From SpSt-333 sp040751955 (lineage in GTDB: Bacteria; Bacteroidota; Ignavibacteria; UBA10030; UBA8401): 64,000 bases of DNA. How positions within the stretch are numbered: position 1 is the first letter of the stretch; each line of letters starts with the position of its first letter. Shown here piece after piece: positions 52,621 to 60,311 of this stretch. Under the pieces are notes generated by a model. It was not told the origin of the DNA. It searched no databases and saw only the letters and a list, made by a program, of their open reading frames with translations. Where the stretch lies: contig JBFMFY010000003.1 of the NCBI GenBank assembly GCA_040751955.1, positions 62,001 through 126,000 of the forward strand. Direction: 5' to 3'. The translations under genes and the position numbers were made by a program.

Positions 52621-53985
52621 ATGTCATTAATGGTCAGCATTTCGGGAATTCGCGGCGTCGTTGGTGTTTCACTCACTCCCGATGTTATCATTAAATATGT
52701 CTCCGCTTTTGCGGAATATACAAACCGTGGTACACTCGTTGTCGGTAGAGATGGACGCATCACCGGACACTCAATAGCAAATCTTATCGCCGCAACGCTG
52801 GTGCAAGCCGGATGCACTGTCGTCGATATCGGCATTTGCCCAACACCGACAGTCGGACTCGCCGTCGAGCAAATGAAAGCAGCCGGTGGAATTGCGATTA
52901 CCGCCAGCCACAATCCGATGATTTGGAACGGAATGAAGTTCATCGCCCCCACCGGAATGTTTTTGAACGGAACTGAGAATCGAACATTCTGGAATCTCGC
53001 CGATCATGGCAATTTTAAATATGCGCCGTGGGACAAACAAGGCAAAATACAGGTCAAAACAGATTTCATCAACGAACATATACAAGCGATTCTTTCCCTT
53101 CCCTACATCGATAAAAAGAAAATCGCCGCAAGAAAATTCAAAGTGGTTGTCGATTGCGTTAATGCTTCGGGCGGTATCATCGTACCGCATCTGTTACGCG
53201 AATTCGGTTGTGAGGTGATCGAACTTCACTGCGACGTGAGCGGTATCTTTGCCCACACACCCGAGCCAATACCCGAAAATCTGACTGAACTTTCTGCGCG
53301 CGTCGTACAGGAAAAGGCTGACCTTGGGATAGCAATCGATCCCGATTCCGACAGGCTTGTGTTAATTACAGAACAAGGAATTCCTTTCGTCGAAGAATAC
53401 ACGATTGTATCAGCAACAAAATTTGTTCTCAACGCCGAAGAGAAACTCGGAAAAACCGGCAACACTGTTGTCGTCAATCTTTCCACAACGCGCGCCGTTG
53501 AAGATATTGCCGCTGAGTACGGAGCAACGGTGTACCGCACGCCTGTTGGTGAGATCAATGTCGCGTCAAGGATGAAAGAACTCGGCTCTGTCATCGGCGG
53601 CGAAGGGAGCGGCGGCGTCATTCTTCCGCAGTTGCATCTCAGCAGAGATGCCATTGTCGGTGTGGGATTATTCCTGCAATTTTTGGCTGAATTTGGTGGA
53701 ACGGCTTCCGAACTAAAAGCAAGCCTGCCGCAATATGAAATCGTCAAGAACAAGATCGAGCTTGGGGCGATGAAACCGGAGACGATCCTTGCAAAACTGC
53801 ATGAAAAGTACTCGAAAACCGAGAAAACAAATAACGACGACGGGCTGAAGATCGACTTTGCTTCGTCGTGGGTCCATCTGCGCAAATCGAATACTGAACC
53901 GATCATCCGCATTATTGCAGAAGCAAAAACGAAAGAAGAAGCGGCAAAATTGGTAGAACGATTTCAGAAAGAGATTTTGAGTTAG
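52621..53985 (+). CDS. glmM: Phosphoglucosamine mutase-like (GlmM family) phosphohexomutase
   Basis: 454 residues from ATG 52621 with TGGAG upstream. An alpha-D-phosphohexomutase with four domains: substrate loop SISGIRGVVGVSLTPDVI, phosphoserine loop GIAITASHNPMIWNGMKF, metal loop AIDPDSDRLVLI, sugar loop GGEGSGGVILPQLHLSRDAI, and phosphate-binding SNTEPIIRIIAEA. GlmM turns glucosamine-6-P into glucosamine-1-P for peptidoglycan and LPS. A phosphomannomutase/phosphoglucomutase role is the alternative. Its nearest neighbour to the right is an unrelated repeat. Confidence 0.83.
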   Translation: MSLMVSISGIRGVVGVSLTPDVIIKYVSAFAEYTNRGTLVVGRDGRITGHSIANLIAATLVQAGCTVVDIGICPTPTVGLAVEQMKAAGGIAITASHNPMIWNGMKFIAPTGMFLNGTENRTFWNLADHGNFKYAPWDKQGKIQVKTDFINEHIQAILSLPYIDKKKIAARKFKVVVDCVNASGGIIVPHLLREFGCEVIELHCDVSGIFAHTPEPIPENLTELSARVVQEKADLGIAIDPDSDRLVLITEQGIPFVEEYTIVSATKFVLNAEEKLGKTGNTVVVNLSTTRAVEDIAAEYGATVYRTPVGEINVASRMKELGSVIGGEGSGGVILPQLHLSRDAIVGVGLFLQFLAEFGGTASELKASLPQYEIVKNKIELGAMKPETILAKLHEKYSKTEKTNNDDGLKIDFASSWVHLRKSNTEPIIRIIAEAKTKEEAAKLVERFQKEILS

Positions 53986-54012
53986 TGACAATCACATGTA
54001 ATAAATTGTAAT

Positions 54013-54127
54013 GTCATTGCGAGTCCCGACTTTTTTTGTCGGGACGAAGCAATCCTGTTTTTCGACTTTCACTCAGGAGATTGCTTCGGACGCTCAACCC
54101 TTGGGGTTTTCGCTCCCTCGCAATGAC
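54013..54127. repeat. Dispersed intergenic palindrome (GTCATTGCGAG type)
   Basis: GTCATTGCGAG (54013-54023) is mirrored by CTCGCAATGAC (54117-54127). Inside, GAAGCAATC (54046-54054) is mirrored by GATTGCTTC (54079-54087), and GTCCCGAC/GTCGGGAC (54023-54045) closes a T7 loop. Nested arms with these exact motifs are common intergenic repeats of Bacteroidota and Chlorobi-related genomes. It carries no gene and lies just upstream of the EutN/CcmL gene. Confidence 0.75.
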
Positions 54128-54160
54128 CGCACTATTGTAAGTTCATCTAAAATAAACAAC

Positions 54161-54439
54161 ATGATACTCTGCAAAGTTACGGGCTCCGTTGTTTCGACAC
54201 AGAAGAATGAAACGCTGAAGGAACATAAACTGCTCATCGTTCAGCCGATCGATCTGGACGGCAAACATATCGGCAAAGATATTCTTTCGCTTGATACGGT
54301 CGATGCGGGAGTCGGCGATACAGTATTGATCATTCAAGAAGGAGCCGGCGCACAACAGGTATTGAAACGAAAAGATGTTCCTGTCCACACCATCATCGTC
54401 GCCGTTGTGGATGGACTTGATGCTGCGGTTAAAAACTGA
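54161..54439 (+). CDS. EutN/CcmL-family microcompartment vertex protein
   Basis: A 92-residue protein from ATG 54161, identified over its whole length: MILCKVTGSVVSTQKNETLK, HKLLIVQPIDLDGK, SLDTVDAGVGDTVLIIQEG, and VPVHTIIVAVVDGLD. These pentamers cap the vertices of bacterial microcompartment shells. No shell hexamer (BMC domain) or cargo enzyme is in the window. Its stop overlaps the dprA start (TGATG), so it is translationally coupled to a DNA-uptake gene, an unexpected partner. Family assignment is firm; its role outside a shell locus is open. Confidence 0.88.
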   Translation: MILCKVTGSVVSTQKNETLKEHKLLIVQPIDLDGKHIGKDILSLDTVDAGVGDTVLIIQEGAGAQQVLKRKDVPVHTIIVAVVDGLDAAVKN

Positions 54440-55545
54440 TGCCTTCTCATCTCAACATTCACGACCTTCTCCATCTCGCATCGATACCGAAGATCGGCAA
54501 TAACCGCCTTCGCGCCCTTGTCACCCATTTCAAAACACCATCTGCCGTACTTTCCGCATCGCCAAAAGAACTTGCACGCATCGAAGGGATCGATAAGACG
54601 ATTGCGTCGTCCATTGCTCATTCGGAATTAAACGAAGAGTTCATTGAAGACCAACTCTCGCGTCTTAATAAAGTGGATGGAAGAATTGTCACGTTGTGGG
54701 ATAATGAATATCCTTCTCTGCTGAAGAAAATTTACGATCCTCCCGTCTTGTTGTTCGTTCGCGGAAAATTCGTGAAGGAGGATCAATATTCGATTGCGAT
54801 CGTCGGTACTCGCAATCCCTCCTCGTACGGCAAATTGATTGCGGAACGGTTTGCAAAAGAATTATCCGGACTCGGCATCACAATTGTGAGTGGACTTGCG
54901 CGCGGTATTGATACGATCGCGCATACTGCAACCGTGCACGCCCAAGGAAGAACAATCGCGGTGATGGGGAGCGCGCTCGACCACATGTATCCTGCTGAGA
55001 ATAAAAAACTCGCCGATCAGATAGAAGAGAACGGCGTTGTGGTTTCGGAATTTTACATGGGAACAAAAACAGACCCAGGAAACTTTCCACGTCGCAACAG
55101 GATTATCAGCGGACTGTCGCTCGGCACGATCATTGTCGAATCGGACGAAGATGGCGGTGCGATGATCACGGCTACGACGGCGCTCGACCAAAACCGCGAA
55201 CTATTCTGCGTCCCCGGACCGATCACTGAAAAGAAAAACATCGGACCGAACAAGCTGATCAGACTCGGGCAGGCAAAACTGATACAATCGACCGAGGATG
55301 TCATTGAAGAATTAAGCACAGCGCTCCGTCCGATATTAAAAGCACCGGCACACAAAAGCGAGCCACCGCAACTGAATGTATTCGAACAGAAAATATTCGA
55401 CGCTTTGACGTACGATCCGCAGCATATCGACAATCTCTCTGAATTGTCACATCTCTCCCCTTCCGACACGCTGGTGAACCTGTTAAGTTTGGAATTTAAG
55501 GGACTCGTAAAGCAGATGGCGGGAAAAATGTTTGTGAAGATGTAA
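54439..55545 (+). CDS. dprA: DNA-processing protein DprA
   Basis: 368 residues: an N-terminal helix-hairpin-helix-like part (HLASIPKIGNNRLRALVTHF, LARIEGIDKTIASSI), the Rossmann core with VGTRNPSSYGKLIAERF, IVSGLARGIDTIAHTA, and NFPRRNRIISGLSLGTIIVE, and a C-terminal winged helix (VFEQKIFDALTYDPQHIDNL). DprA loads RecA on incoming single-stranded DNA during natural transformation. Normal length and order. The start overlaps the vertex-protein gene. Confidence 0.95.
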   Translation: MPSHLNIHDLLHLASIPKIGNNRLRALVTHFKTPSAVLSASPKELARIEGIDKTIASSIAHSELNEEFIEDQLSRLNKVDGRIVTLWDNEYPSLLKKIYDPPVLLFVRGKFVKEDQYSIAIVGTRNPSSYGKLIAERFAKELSGLGITIVSGLARGIDTIAHTATVHAQGRTIAVMGSALDHMYPAENKKLADQIEENGVVVSEFYMGTKTDPGNFPRRNRIISGLSLGTIIVESDEDGGAMITATTALDQNRELFCVPGPITEKKNIGPNKLIRLGQAKLIQSTEDVIEELSTALRPILKAPAHKSEPPQLNVFEQKIFDALTYDPQHIDNLSELSHLSPSDTLVNLLSLEFKGLVKQMAGKMFVKM

Positions 55546-55551
55546 TTTCAC

Positions 55552-55580
55552 TTGACACAACCTCTTTAGAAAACTTTAAT
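55552..55580 (+). promoter_or_regulatory. Candidate promoter for the DUF3109-rpoN pair
   Basis: TTGACA (55552-55557), 17 bases, TTTAAT (55575-55580) resembles a classical sigma-70 site, 53 bases before the DUF3109 ATG. A TATCTTTT nearer the start could instead be a Bacteroidota -7 box. Only one of the two need be real. Confidence 0.35.
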
Positions 55581-55633
55581 TCCTTCCAAAACCTTTTCAC
55601 TTCCTTAAAATATTCGTATCTTTTTCAGGCACG

Positions 55634-56188
55634 ATGTTTGTAATCGGTGAAATATTGGTGGATGCTTCCGTAGCGGAAACAAAATTTGCATGCGACCTTC
55701 ATGCATGTAAGGGTGCCTGTTGCACATTTGCCGGCGGACGAGGGGCTCCGTTACGCGACGAGGAAGTTGCGGAGATCGAACGATCATATCCAGTGGTCAT
55801 TTCCCTGTTACCGCACGAACATATTCGCGTGATCGAACAGAACGGACTGATCGACGGTGTGCCGGGAAATTATGCCACTCAATGCGTGGAAGGGAAAGCA
55901 TGCGTCTTTGTGTACTATGACGACGGGATCGCCAAATGTTCGTTTGAACAGGCGTACTTCGAAAAGAGACTCTCGTGGCGGAAACCGATCTCGTGCCATC
56001 TTTTCCCCATCCGCATTGGCAGGGACGGAAAAGAGATTCACTACGAATACTTCAATGAATGTGATCCCGCATTGAAACGCGGCGCAAAAGAAGATATTTC
56101 TGTGGCGGCGTTCTCGTCGGAATCGCTCCGCCGCGCGTTCGGCGATCAATGGACTGATGAACTTTTGAAAAAAACGGAACAACAGTAA
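55634..56188 (+). CDS. DUF3109 family cysteine-rich protein
   Basis: A 184-residue protein with conserved Cys clusters: FACDLHACKGACCTFAGG near the N-terminus, then CVEGKACVFVYYDDG, KCSFEQ and KPISCHLFPIRI. The pattern matches the DUF3109/YkgJ-type zinc- or iron-binding family, frequent in Bacteroidota and of unknown function. It starts at ATG 55634 and ends two bases before rpoN, so it is almost surely co-transcribed with sigma-54. Confidence 0.88.
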   Translation: MFVIGEILVDASVAETKFACDLHACKGACCTFAGGRGAPLRDEEVAEIERSYPVVISLLPHEHIRVIEQNGLIDGVPGNYATQCVEGKACVFVYYDDGIAKCSFEQAYFEKRLSWRKPISCHLFPIRIGRDGKEIHYEYFNECDPALKRGAKEDISVAAFSSESLRRAFGDQWTDELLKKTEQQ

Positions 56189-56189
56189 C

Positions 56190-58121
56190 ATGCTTCATCT
56201 TTCGCAACAAATGCGGCTCCTCCAGAAACTGACGCCGCAGCAGATTCAGTACCTGAAACTGCTGCAGCTTCCAACCCTTGCGCTTGAGCAGAACATCAAG
56301 ATGGAACTCGAAGCAAACCCGCTGTTGGAAGAGGGAGTGGAAGACGAGATCGAGTTGGAACAGAGCGACGATGATACGCCTCCGTCTCCGGAAGAAGAGG
56401 CAGCGGCGGAAGAAAAAAAGGAGGATGATTTTACATTTGAAGATTTTCTGAATGATGAGGAGACTTACACTCCTAAGGGTGAAAAACAGAGCAGCGATGA
56501 CGAAGACAAAGACGAATTCCCCATTGCCGCACCGACACCGCTCACCGAAAAGCTGCTCGACCAACTTCACCTCGCCGATGTTACCGATATGGGAATGCTT
56601 GTTGCCGAAGAAATCATCGGCAATATCGATGAGGACGGATACTTGCACAGAGATCTTGAATCGATCGTCACCGATATCAATTTGACACACAAACTGCATT
56701 TGACTGTTACGCAGGTGGAAGAGGTCTTAAAGATCATCCAGCGGCTCGAGCCCCCCGGCATCGGCTCCAGATCGTTGCAGGAGTGTCTTTTAATTCAACT
56801 TGAATTCATTAAACCCGATCTTGATCCGGTAGAGCTTGCAAAAACACTTATCCGTGAGCACTTCGAACAGTTTCACGTCAAAGATGCAGCAACGGTCGCA
56901 TCATTACTTCACATTTCGCTGACCGATGCGGAAAAAGTCATTGATCTTCTTTCACGGTTGCATTCAAAACCAGGACGGAAATCCGAAGAAAGCAATGGTG
57001 ACGACAATGTTCATGATTCGCTGGCAGCCGGTCTTTCGGATACGTTGTTGAAACAGCTGCGTGAACGGAATACATCTCGAATTGATCTCCTCCTCGCCCA
57101 AGAGATTATCCATTGTATCAACGGTAACGGATATTTTCGCGGCGATCTTGCAATTATCGTTGACAATTTGAATTCGATGCACCACCTTCAACTTACCGTT
57201 GACGCTGCGGAATCAATGCTTCGTACTATCCAACAATTAGAGCCAAAGGGGATCGGCGCGCGTTCTGCGAAAGAAAGTATCTTAATCCAGCTGGAAAGCC
57301 TCCCCCCGGCACTTGACCGGGTTGCCGTAGCACGAAAACTGCTCTCCGAACATTTCGATGAATTCACCAAAAAGCATTACGAACAGATATCCAAATTGAT
57401 GCTCATCCCGCTCGATGACGTGAAACGAGTGCTCGACTTAATTTCGCATCTCAATCCCAAGCCGGGCGAAGGGACGATCACAGCTCAGGAAAATTACCTC
57501 GTCCCCGATTTTATCGTCACAAAGGATGAGAATAATTTCGTCATCCAACTGAACGACAAGAACATTCCCCCGCTCCGCATCAACCGCAATTATCGTGAAT
57601 TGATGTCGAAACGGAACAAAGCAACTTCAGCCGAAACCAAACAATTCCTGAAGCAGAAATTCGATTCCGCAAAGTGGTTCATTGCTTCCATTTACCAGCG
57701 CCGTGAAACAATGTTGAAAGTAATGCATGCGATTGTTGACCGTCAGCGCGATTTCTTCGAGACAGGAGAAGGATTGAAGCCGTTGATCTACAAAGATATC
57801 GCCGAGACCATTCGGATGGATATTTCGACGATCAGCCGCGTGGTGAACGGCAAGTACGTACAGACCGATTTCGGTGTGTATGAACTCCGGCACTTCTTCA
57901 GTGAGGGAATCAGCACACAGAGCGGAGAGGATGTTTCCAATAAGGAAGTGAAGGAAAGGATCAAAGAAATCCTCGCAACCGAAGACAAATCCAAACCGTT
58001 GAGCGATGAAGAGATCGCCTCCATTTTGAAGGAAAAAGGATTCAACATTGCCCGCCGTACCGTGGCAAAGTACCGCGAATCGATGATGATACCTGTGGCG
58101 CGGCTGCGAAGGTCAATTTGA
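56190..58121 (+). CDS. rpoN: Sigma-54 factor RpoN with duplicated core-binding domain
   Basis: 643 residues, far longer than the usual ~480. Region I is normal (LSQQMRLLQKLTPQQIQYLK, LPTLALEQNIKMELEANPLL), followed by an acidic linker (about 50-110). The core-binding domain then occurs twice in tandem, at 122-262 and 286-426. Each copy has the L.L...EEIIG.I...GY pattern, RLEPPGIGSRSLQECL or QLEPKGIGARSAKESI, and a closing KPG. The copies align without gaps, about 63 of 141 identical. The second is followed by the normal VPDFIV and LRIN.NY stretch. The helix-turn-helix and RpoN box (ARRTVAKYRESM) close the protein. It directs RNA polymerase to -24/-12 promoters with an AAA+ activator. Confidence 0.93.
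   Translation: MLHLSQQMRLLQKLTPQQIQYLKLLQLPTLALEQNIKMELEANPLLEEGVEDEIELEQSDDDTPPSPEEEAAAEEKKEDDFTFEDFLNDEETYTPKGEKQSSDDEDKDEFPIAAPTPLTEKLLDQLHLADVTDMGMLVAEEIIGNIDEDGYLHRDLESIVTDINLTHKLHLTVTQVEEVLKIIQRLEPPGIGSRSLQECLLIQLEFIKPDLDPVELAKTLIREHFEQFHVKDAATVASLLHISLTDAEKVIDLLSRLHSKPGRKSEESNGDDNVHDSLAAGLSDTLLKQLRERNTSRIDLLLAQEIIHCINGNGYFRGDLAIIVDNLNSMHHLQLTVDAAESMLRTIQQLEPKGIGARSAKESILIQLESLPPALDRVAVARKLLSEHFDEFTKKHYEQISKLMLIPLDDVKRVLDLISHLNPKPGEGTITAQENYLVPDFIVTKDENNFVIQLNDKNIPPLRINRNYRELMSKRNKATSAETKQFLKQKFDSAKWFIASIYQRRETMLKVMHAIVDRQRDFFETGEGLKPLIYKDIAETIRMDISTISRVVNGKYVQTDFGVYELRHFFSEGISTQSGEDVSNKEVKERIKEILATEDKSKPLSDEEIASILKEKGFNIARRTVAKYRESMMIPVARLRRSI
56553..56975 (+). repeat. First copy of the RpoN core-binding domain
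   Basis: Codons 122-262 of rpoN. It aligns without gaps with the second copy at 57045-57467. It keeps the RLEPPGIGSRSLQE motif and ends in LHSKPG. A 23-residue Asp/Ser-rich linker (57 to 58 percent polar, with SNGDDNVHDS) separates the copies. It has diverged well past recent duplication, so both copies have been kept under selection. Confidence 0.85.
57045..57467 (+). repeat. Second copy of the RpoN core-binding domain
   Basis: Codons 286-426 of rpoN. It keeps QLEPKGIGARSAKES and ends in LNPKPG, joined to the DNA-binding half as in ordinary sigma-54. By position this is the orthologous domain and the first copy is the addition, or the pair arose by unequal crossing over. In the first 40 residues it lost the ED of NIDEDGY (now NGNGY). 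Confidence 0.85.
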
Positions 58122-58152
58122 GATTGATTTGTAACTAAGAATCAAAAGCACC

Positions 58153-58262
58153 GTCATGCTGAGCAAGTGCCGCTTTGAAATTAGTTCATCCTTCGACACG
58201 CTCGTAAACAACACTCGCTTGCTCAGGATGACCATCGTACGCGGCACGCTTCGAGGCATGAC
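58153..58262. repeat. Dispersed intergenic palindrome (GTCATGCTGAG type)
   Basis: GTCATGCTGAGCAAG (58153-58167) is mirrored imperfectly by CTTGCTCAGGATGAC (58218-58232). A further GCATGAC ends the element near 58262, and CTTCGACACGCTCG and CTTCGAGGC fragments lie inside. This is a known style of scattered palindrome in draft genomes of this group. It fills the space between rpoN and hslV. Confidence 0.7.
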
Positions 58263-58310
58263 GTCGATGAGGTAAAATTTTCTGCTATTTGCATAAAACT
58301 AATCACAACT

Positions 58311-58850
58311 ATGAATACAAAAAAATTCCACTCTACCACCATCATCGGATTGAAACGGGACGGTGCCTGCGCTATGGGAAGCGACGGACAAGTAACACTT
58401 GGCTCCACCGTGATGAAGCAGAACACGAAAAAAGTCCACATGCTCCACAATAATTCCGTTCTGGTCGGATTCGCCGGCGCTTCCGCCGATGCATTTGCAT
58501 TGATGGAACGATTCGAGGAAAAATTGCAGATGTATCAAGGGAATGTCGAGCGGTCGGCGCTTGCGCTTGCAAAGGACTGGCGCACGGATAAATACCTCAG
58601 ACGGCTGGAAGCGATGATCGGCGTGTTGAGTAAGGAAAGTACATTCGTTATTTCAGGAACTGGTGACGTTGTCATACCCGATGACGGCATTATTGCGATC
58701 GGCTCCGGCGGAAGTTATGCCCTTGCTGCAGCACGTATGCTGATGAAGCATACCAAACTGACGGCAAAAGAGATCGTCAACGAAAGTTTGAAAACCGCCG
58801 CCGATATTTGTATCTACACCAATGCTCACATCACGATACTGGAATTGTAA
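58311..58850 (+). CDS. hslV: HslV protease subunit
   Basis: A 179-residue threonine peptidase of the HslUV protease. The catalytic Thr is at position 9 (FHSTTIIGLKRDG), so the first eight residues must be removed as a propeptide. Other signature parts: AMGSDGQVTLGSTVMKQNTK, VLVGFAGASADAFAL, and VIPDDGIIAIGSGGSYALAA. Six dimers form a double hexamer capped by HslU. Stop and hslU start overlap (TAATG), so the subunits are translationally coupled. Confidence 0.95.
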   Translation: MNTKKFHSTTIIGLKRDGACAMGSDGQVTLGSTVMKQNTKKVHMLHNNSVLVGFAGASADAFALMERFEEKLQMYQGNVERSALALAKDWRTDKYLRRLEAMIGVLSKESTFVISGTGDVVIPDDGIIAIGSGGSYALAAARMLMKHTKLTAKEIVNESLKTAADICIYTNAHITILEL

Positions 58851-60250
58851 TGGCAAAATCACACAAGAAAGAAAAACAGAACGAACACGATGCGCTGCAT
58901 GAACTGACGCCGTCGCAGATCGTGAAAGAGCTGGATAAGTACATTATCGGACAGAATGATGCAAAAAAATCTGTCGCTATTGCGCTGCGCAACCGCTGGC
59001 GACGGCTGCAGGTTCCCGAGAACCTGCGCGAAGATATCATGCCAAACAATATCATCCTGATCGGTCCCACCGGTGTGGGAAAGACGGAGATTGCCCGCAG
59101 ACTTGCCAAACTTGCGAACGCACCCTTCATCAAAGTGGAAGCGTCGAAGTTCACTGAGGTCGGGTACGTAGGGCGAGATGTCGAATCGATGATCCGCGAC
59201 CTTACGGAACTCTCCGTTGTGATGGTGCGGTCGGAAAAAACAGCGGAAGTCGAACAAAAGGCGCAGCATCAGGCGATCGAACGCATTCTTGATATCGTCA
59301 TCCCTCCCGTCCGGAAAACAAAAGTGACGGAAGAATCAGCCGTAACTAACGACGAATTGAACGAAAAGACGCGCGAACGGTTCAGGGAAAAAATCTCAGC
59401 CGGTGACCTTGATGAACGTGTCATTGAAATCGAAACCGTAACAGATAATCTCCCCGCCGTGCAGGTGATGGGACCGTTCAATTTTGAAGAGATGGGGGTG
59501 AACATTCAGGAAATGCTTGGCGGTATTCTTCCCAAGAAACAGAAGAAGAGAAAAGTGACGATCAGCGAGGCGAAAAAGATACTGACGCAGGAAGAGGCGC
59601 AGAAACTGATCGATCACGATGCCGTCATCAAGGAAGCGGTGCGCCGCGTCGAGAATTCAGGAATCGTCTTCATCGATGAAGTAGATAAGATTGCCGGCAG
59701 CCGTTCGGGACCTTCCGGCGGACCGGATGTTTCGCGTGAAGGAGTTCAGCGGGACCTTCTTCCAATTGTGGAGGGATCGACAGTTTCAACCAAGTACGGA
59801 CCGGTGAAGACCGATCATGTATTGTTCATCGCATCGGGGGCATTCCACGTAGCAAAACCGTCCGATCTTATTCCTGAACTTCAGGGTCGGTTTCCCATCC
59901 GCGTTGAATTGAAAAGTTTGACCGAAGAAGATTTTGTAAAGATATTAACCCTTCCTCAAAATGCTTTATTGAAACAGTACACAGAGCTGCTGAAAACCGA
60001 AGGAATCGAGATCACATTTGCGGACGATGCCATCGCTGCGATCGCACGTATCGCGTCACAAGTGAATGAAGAAGTGGAGAATATCGGCGCGCGGCGATTG
60101 CACACGATATTAACAACGCTCCTCGATGACATTCTCTACAACTCTCCCGACAACATAGAAAGCAAAAAACTTTCGATCACACAAGTGATGGTAGAATCGA
60201 AGCTCTCAACCATTGCAAAGAACAGAGATTTGAGCAGATACATTCTTTAA
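58850..60250 (+). CDS. hslU: HslU ATPase subunit
   Basis: 466 residues from ATG 58850. AAA+ unfoldase with Walker A (ILIGPTGVGKTEIAR), pore loop in GYVGRDVESM, an I domain (about 110-245), Walker B (IVFIDEVDKIAG), and the ending DLSRYIL, the tail that inserts between HslV subunits and switches the protease on. The protein is of usual length. It unfolds substrates and feeds them to HslV. Confidence 0.96.
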   Translation: MAKSHKKEKQNEHDALHELTPSQIVKELDKYIIGQNDAKKSVAIALRNRWRRLQVPENLREDIMPNNIILIGPTGVGKTEIARRLAKLANAPFIKVEASKFTEVGYVGRDVESMIRDLTELSVVMVRSEKTAEVEQKAQHQAIERILDIVIPPVRKTKVTEESAVTNDELNEKTRERFREKISAGDLDERVIEIETVTDNLPAVQVMGPFNFEEMGVNIQEMLGGILPKKQKKRKVTISEAKKILTQEEAQKLIDHDAVIKEAVRRVENSGIVFIDEVDKIAGSRSGPSGGPDVSREGVQRDLLPIVEGSTVSTKYGPVKTDHVLFIASGAFHVAKPSDLIPELQGRFPIRVELKSLTEEDFVKILTLPQNALLKQYTELLKTEGIEITFADDAIAAIARIASQVNEEVENIGARRLHTILTTLLDDILYNSPDNIESKKLSITQVMVESKLSTIAKNRDLSRYIL

Positions 60251-60253
60251 AAG

Positions 60254-60287
60254 CAAAAATCCCCGAAGCTTTGAAAACTTCGGGGAT
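60254..60287 (-). terminator. Terminator of the DUF5723 gene, facing hslU
   Basis: ATCCCCGAAG (60259-60268) pairs with CTTCGGGGAT (60278-60287) around a nine-base loop. On the minus strand it is followed by TTTTTGCTTTT. It lies 4 bases after the hslU stop, so it may stop both convergent transcripts, though the T-run is only good for the minus strand. Confidence 0.7.
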
Positions 60288-60311
60288 GTGTCTTGCCTTC
60301 TTATTGTACTT

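Noticed and set aside
54161..55545. A microcompartment locus around the EutN/CcmL gene
   Set aside because: No BMC hexamer, aldehyde dehydrogenase or signature enzyme is nearby; only the single vertex protein is supported.
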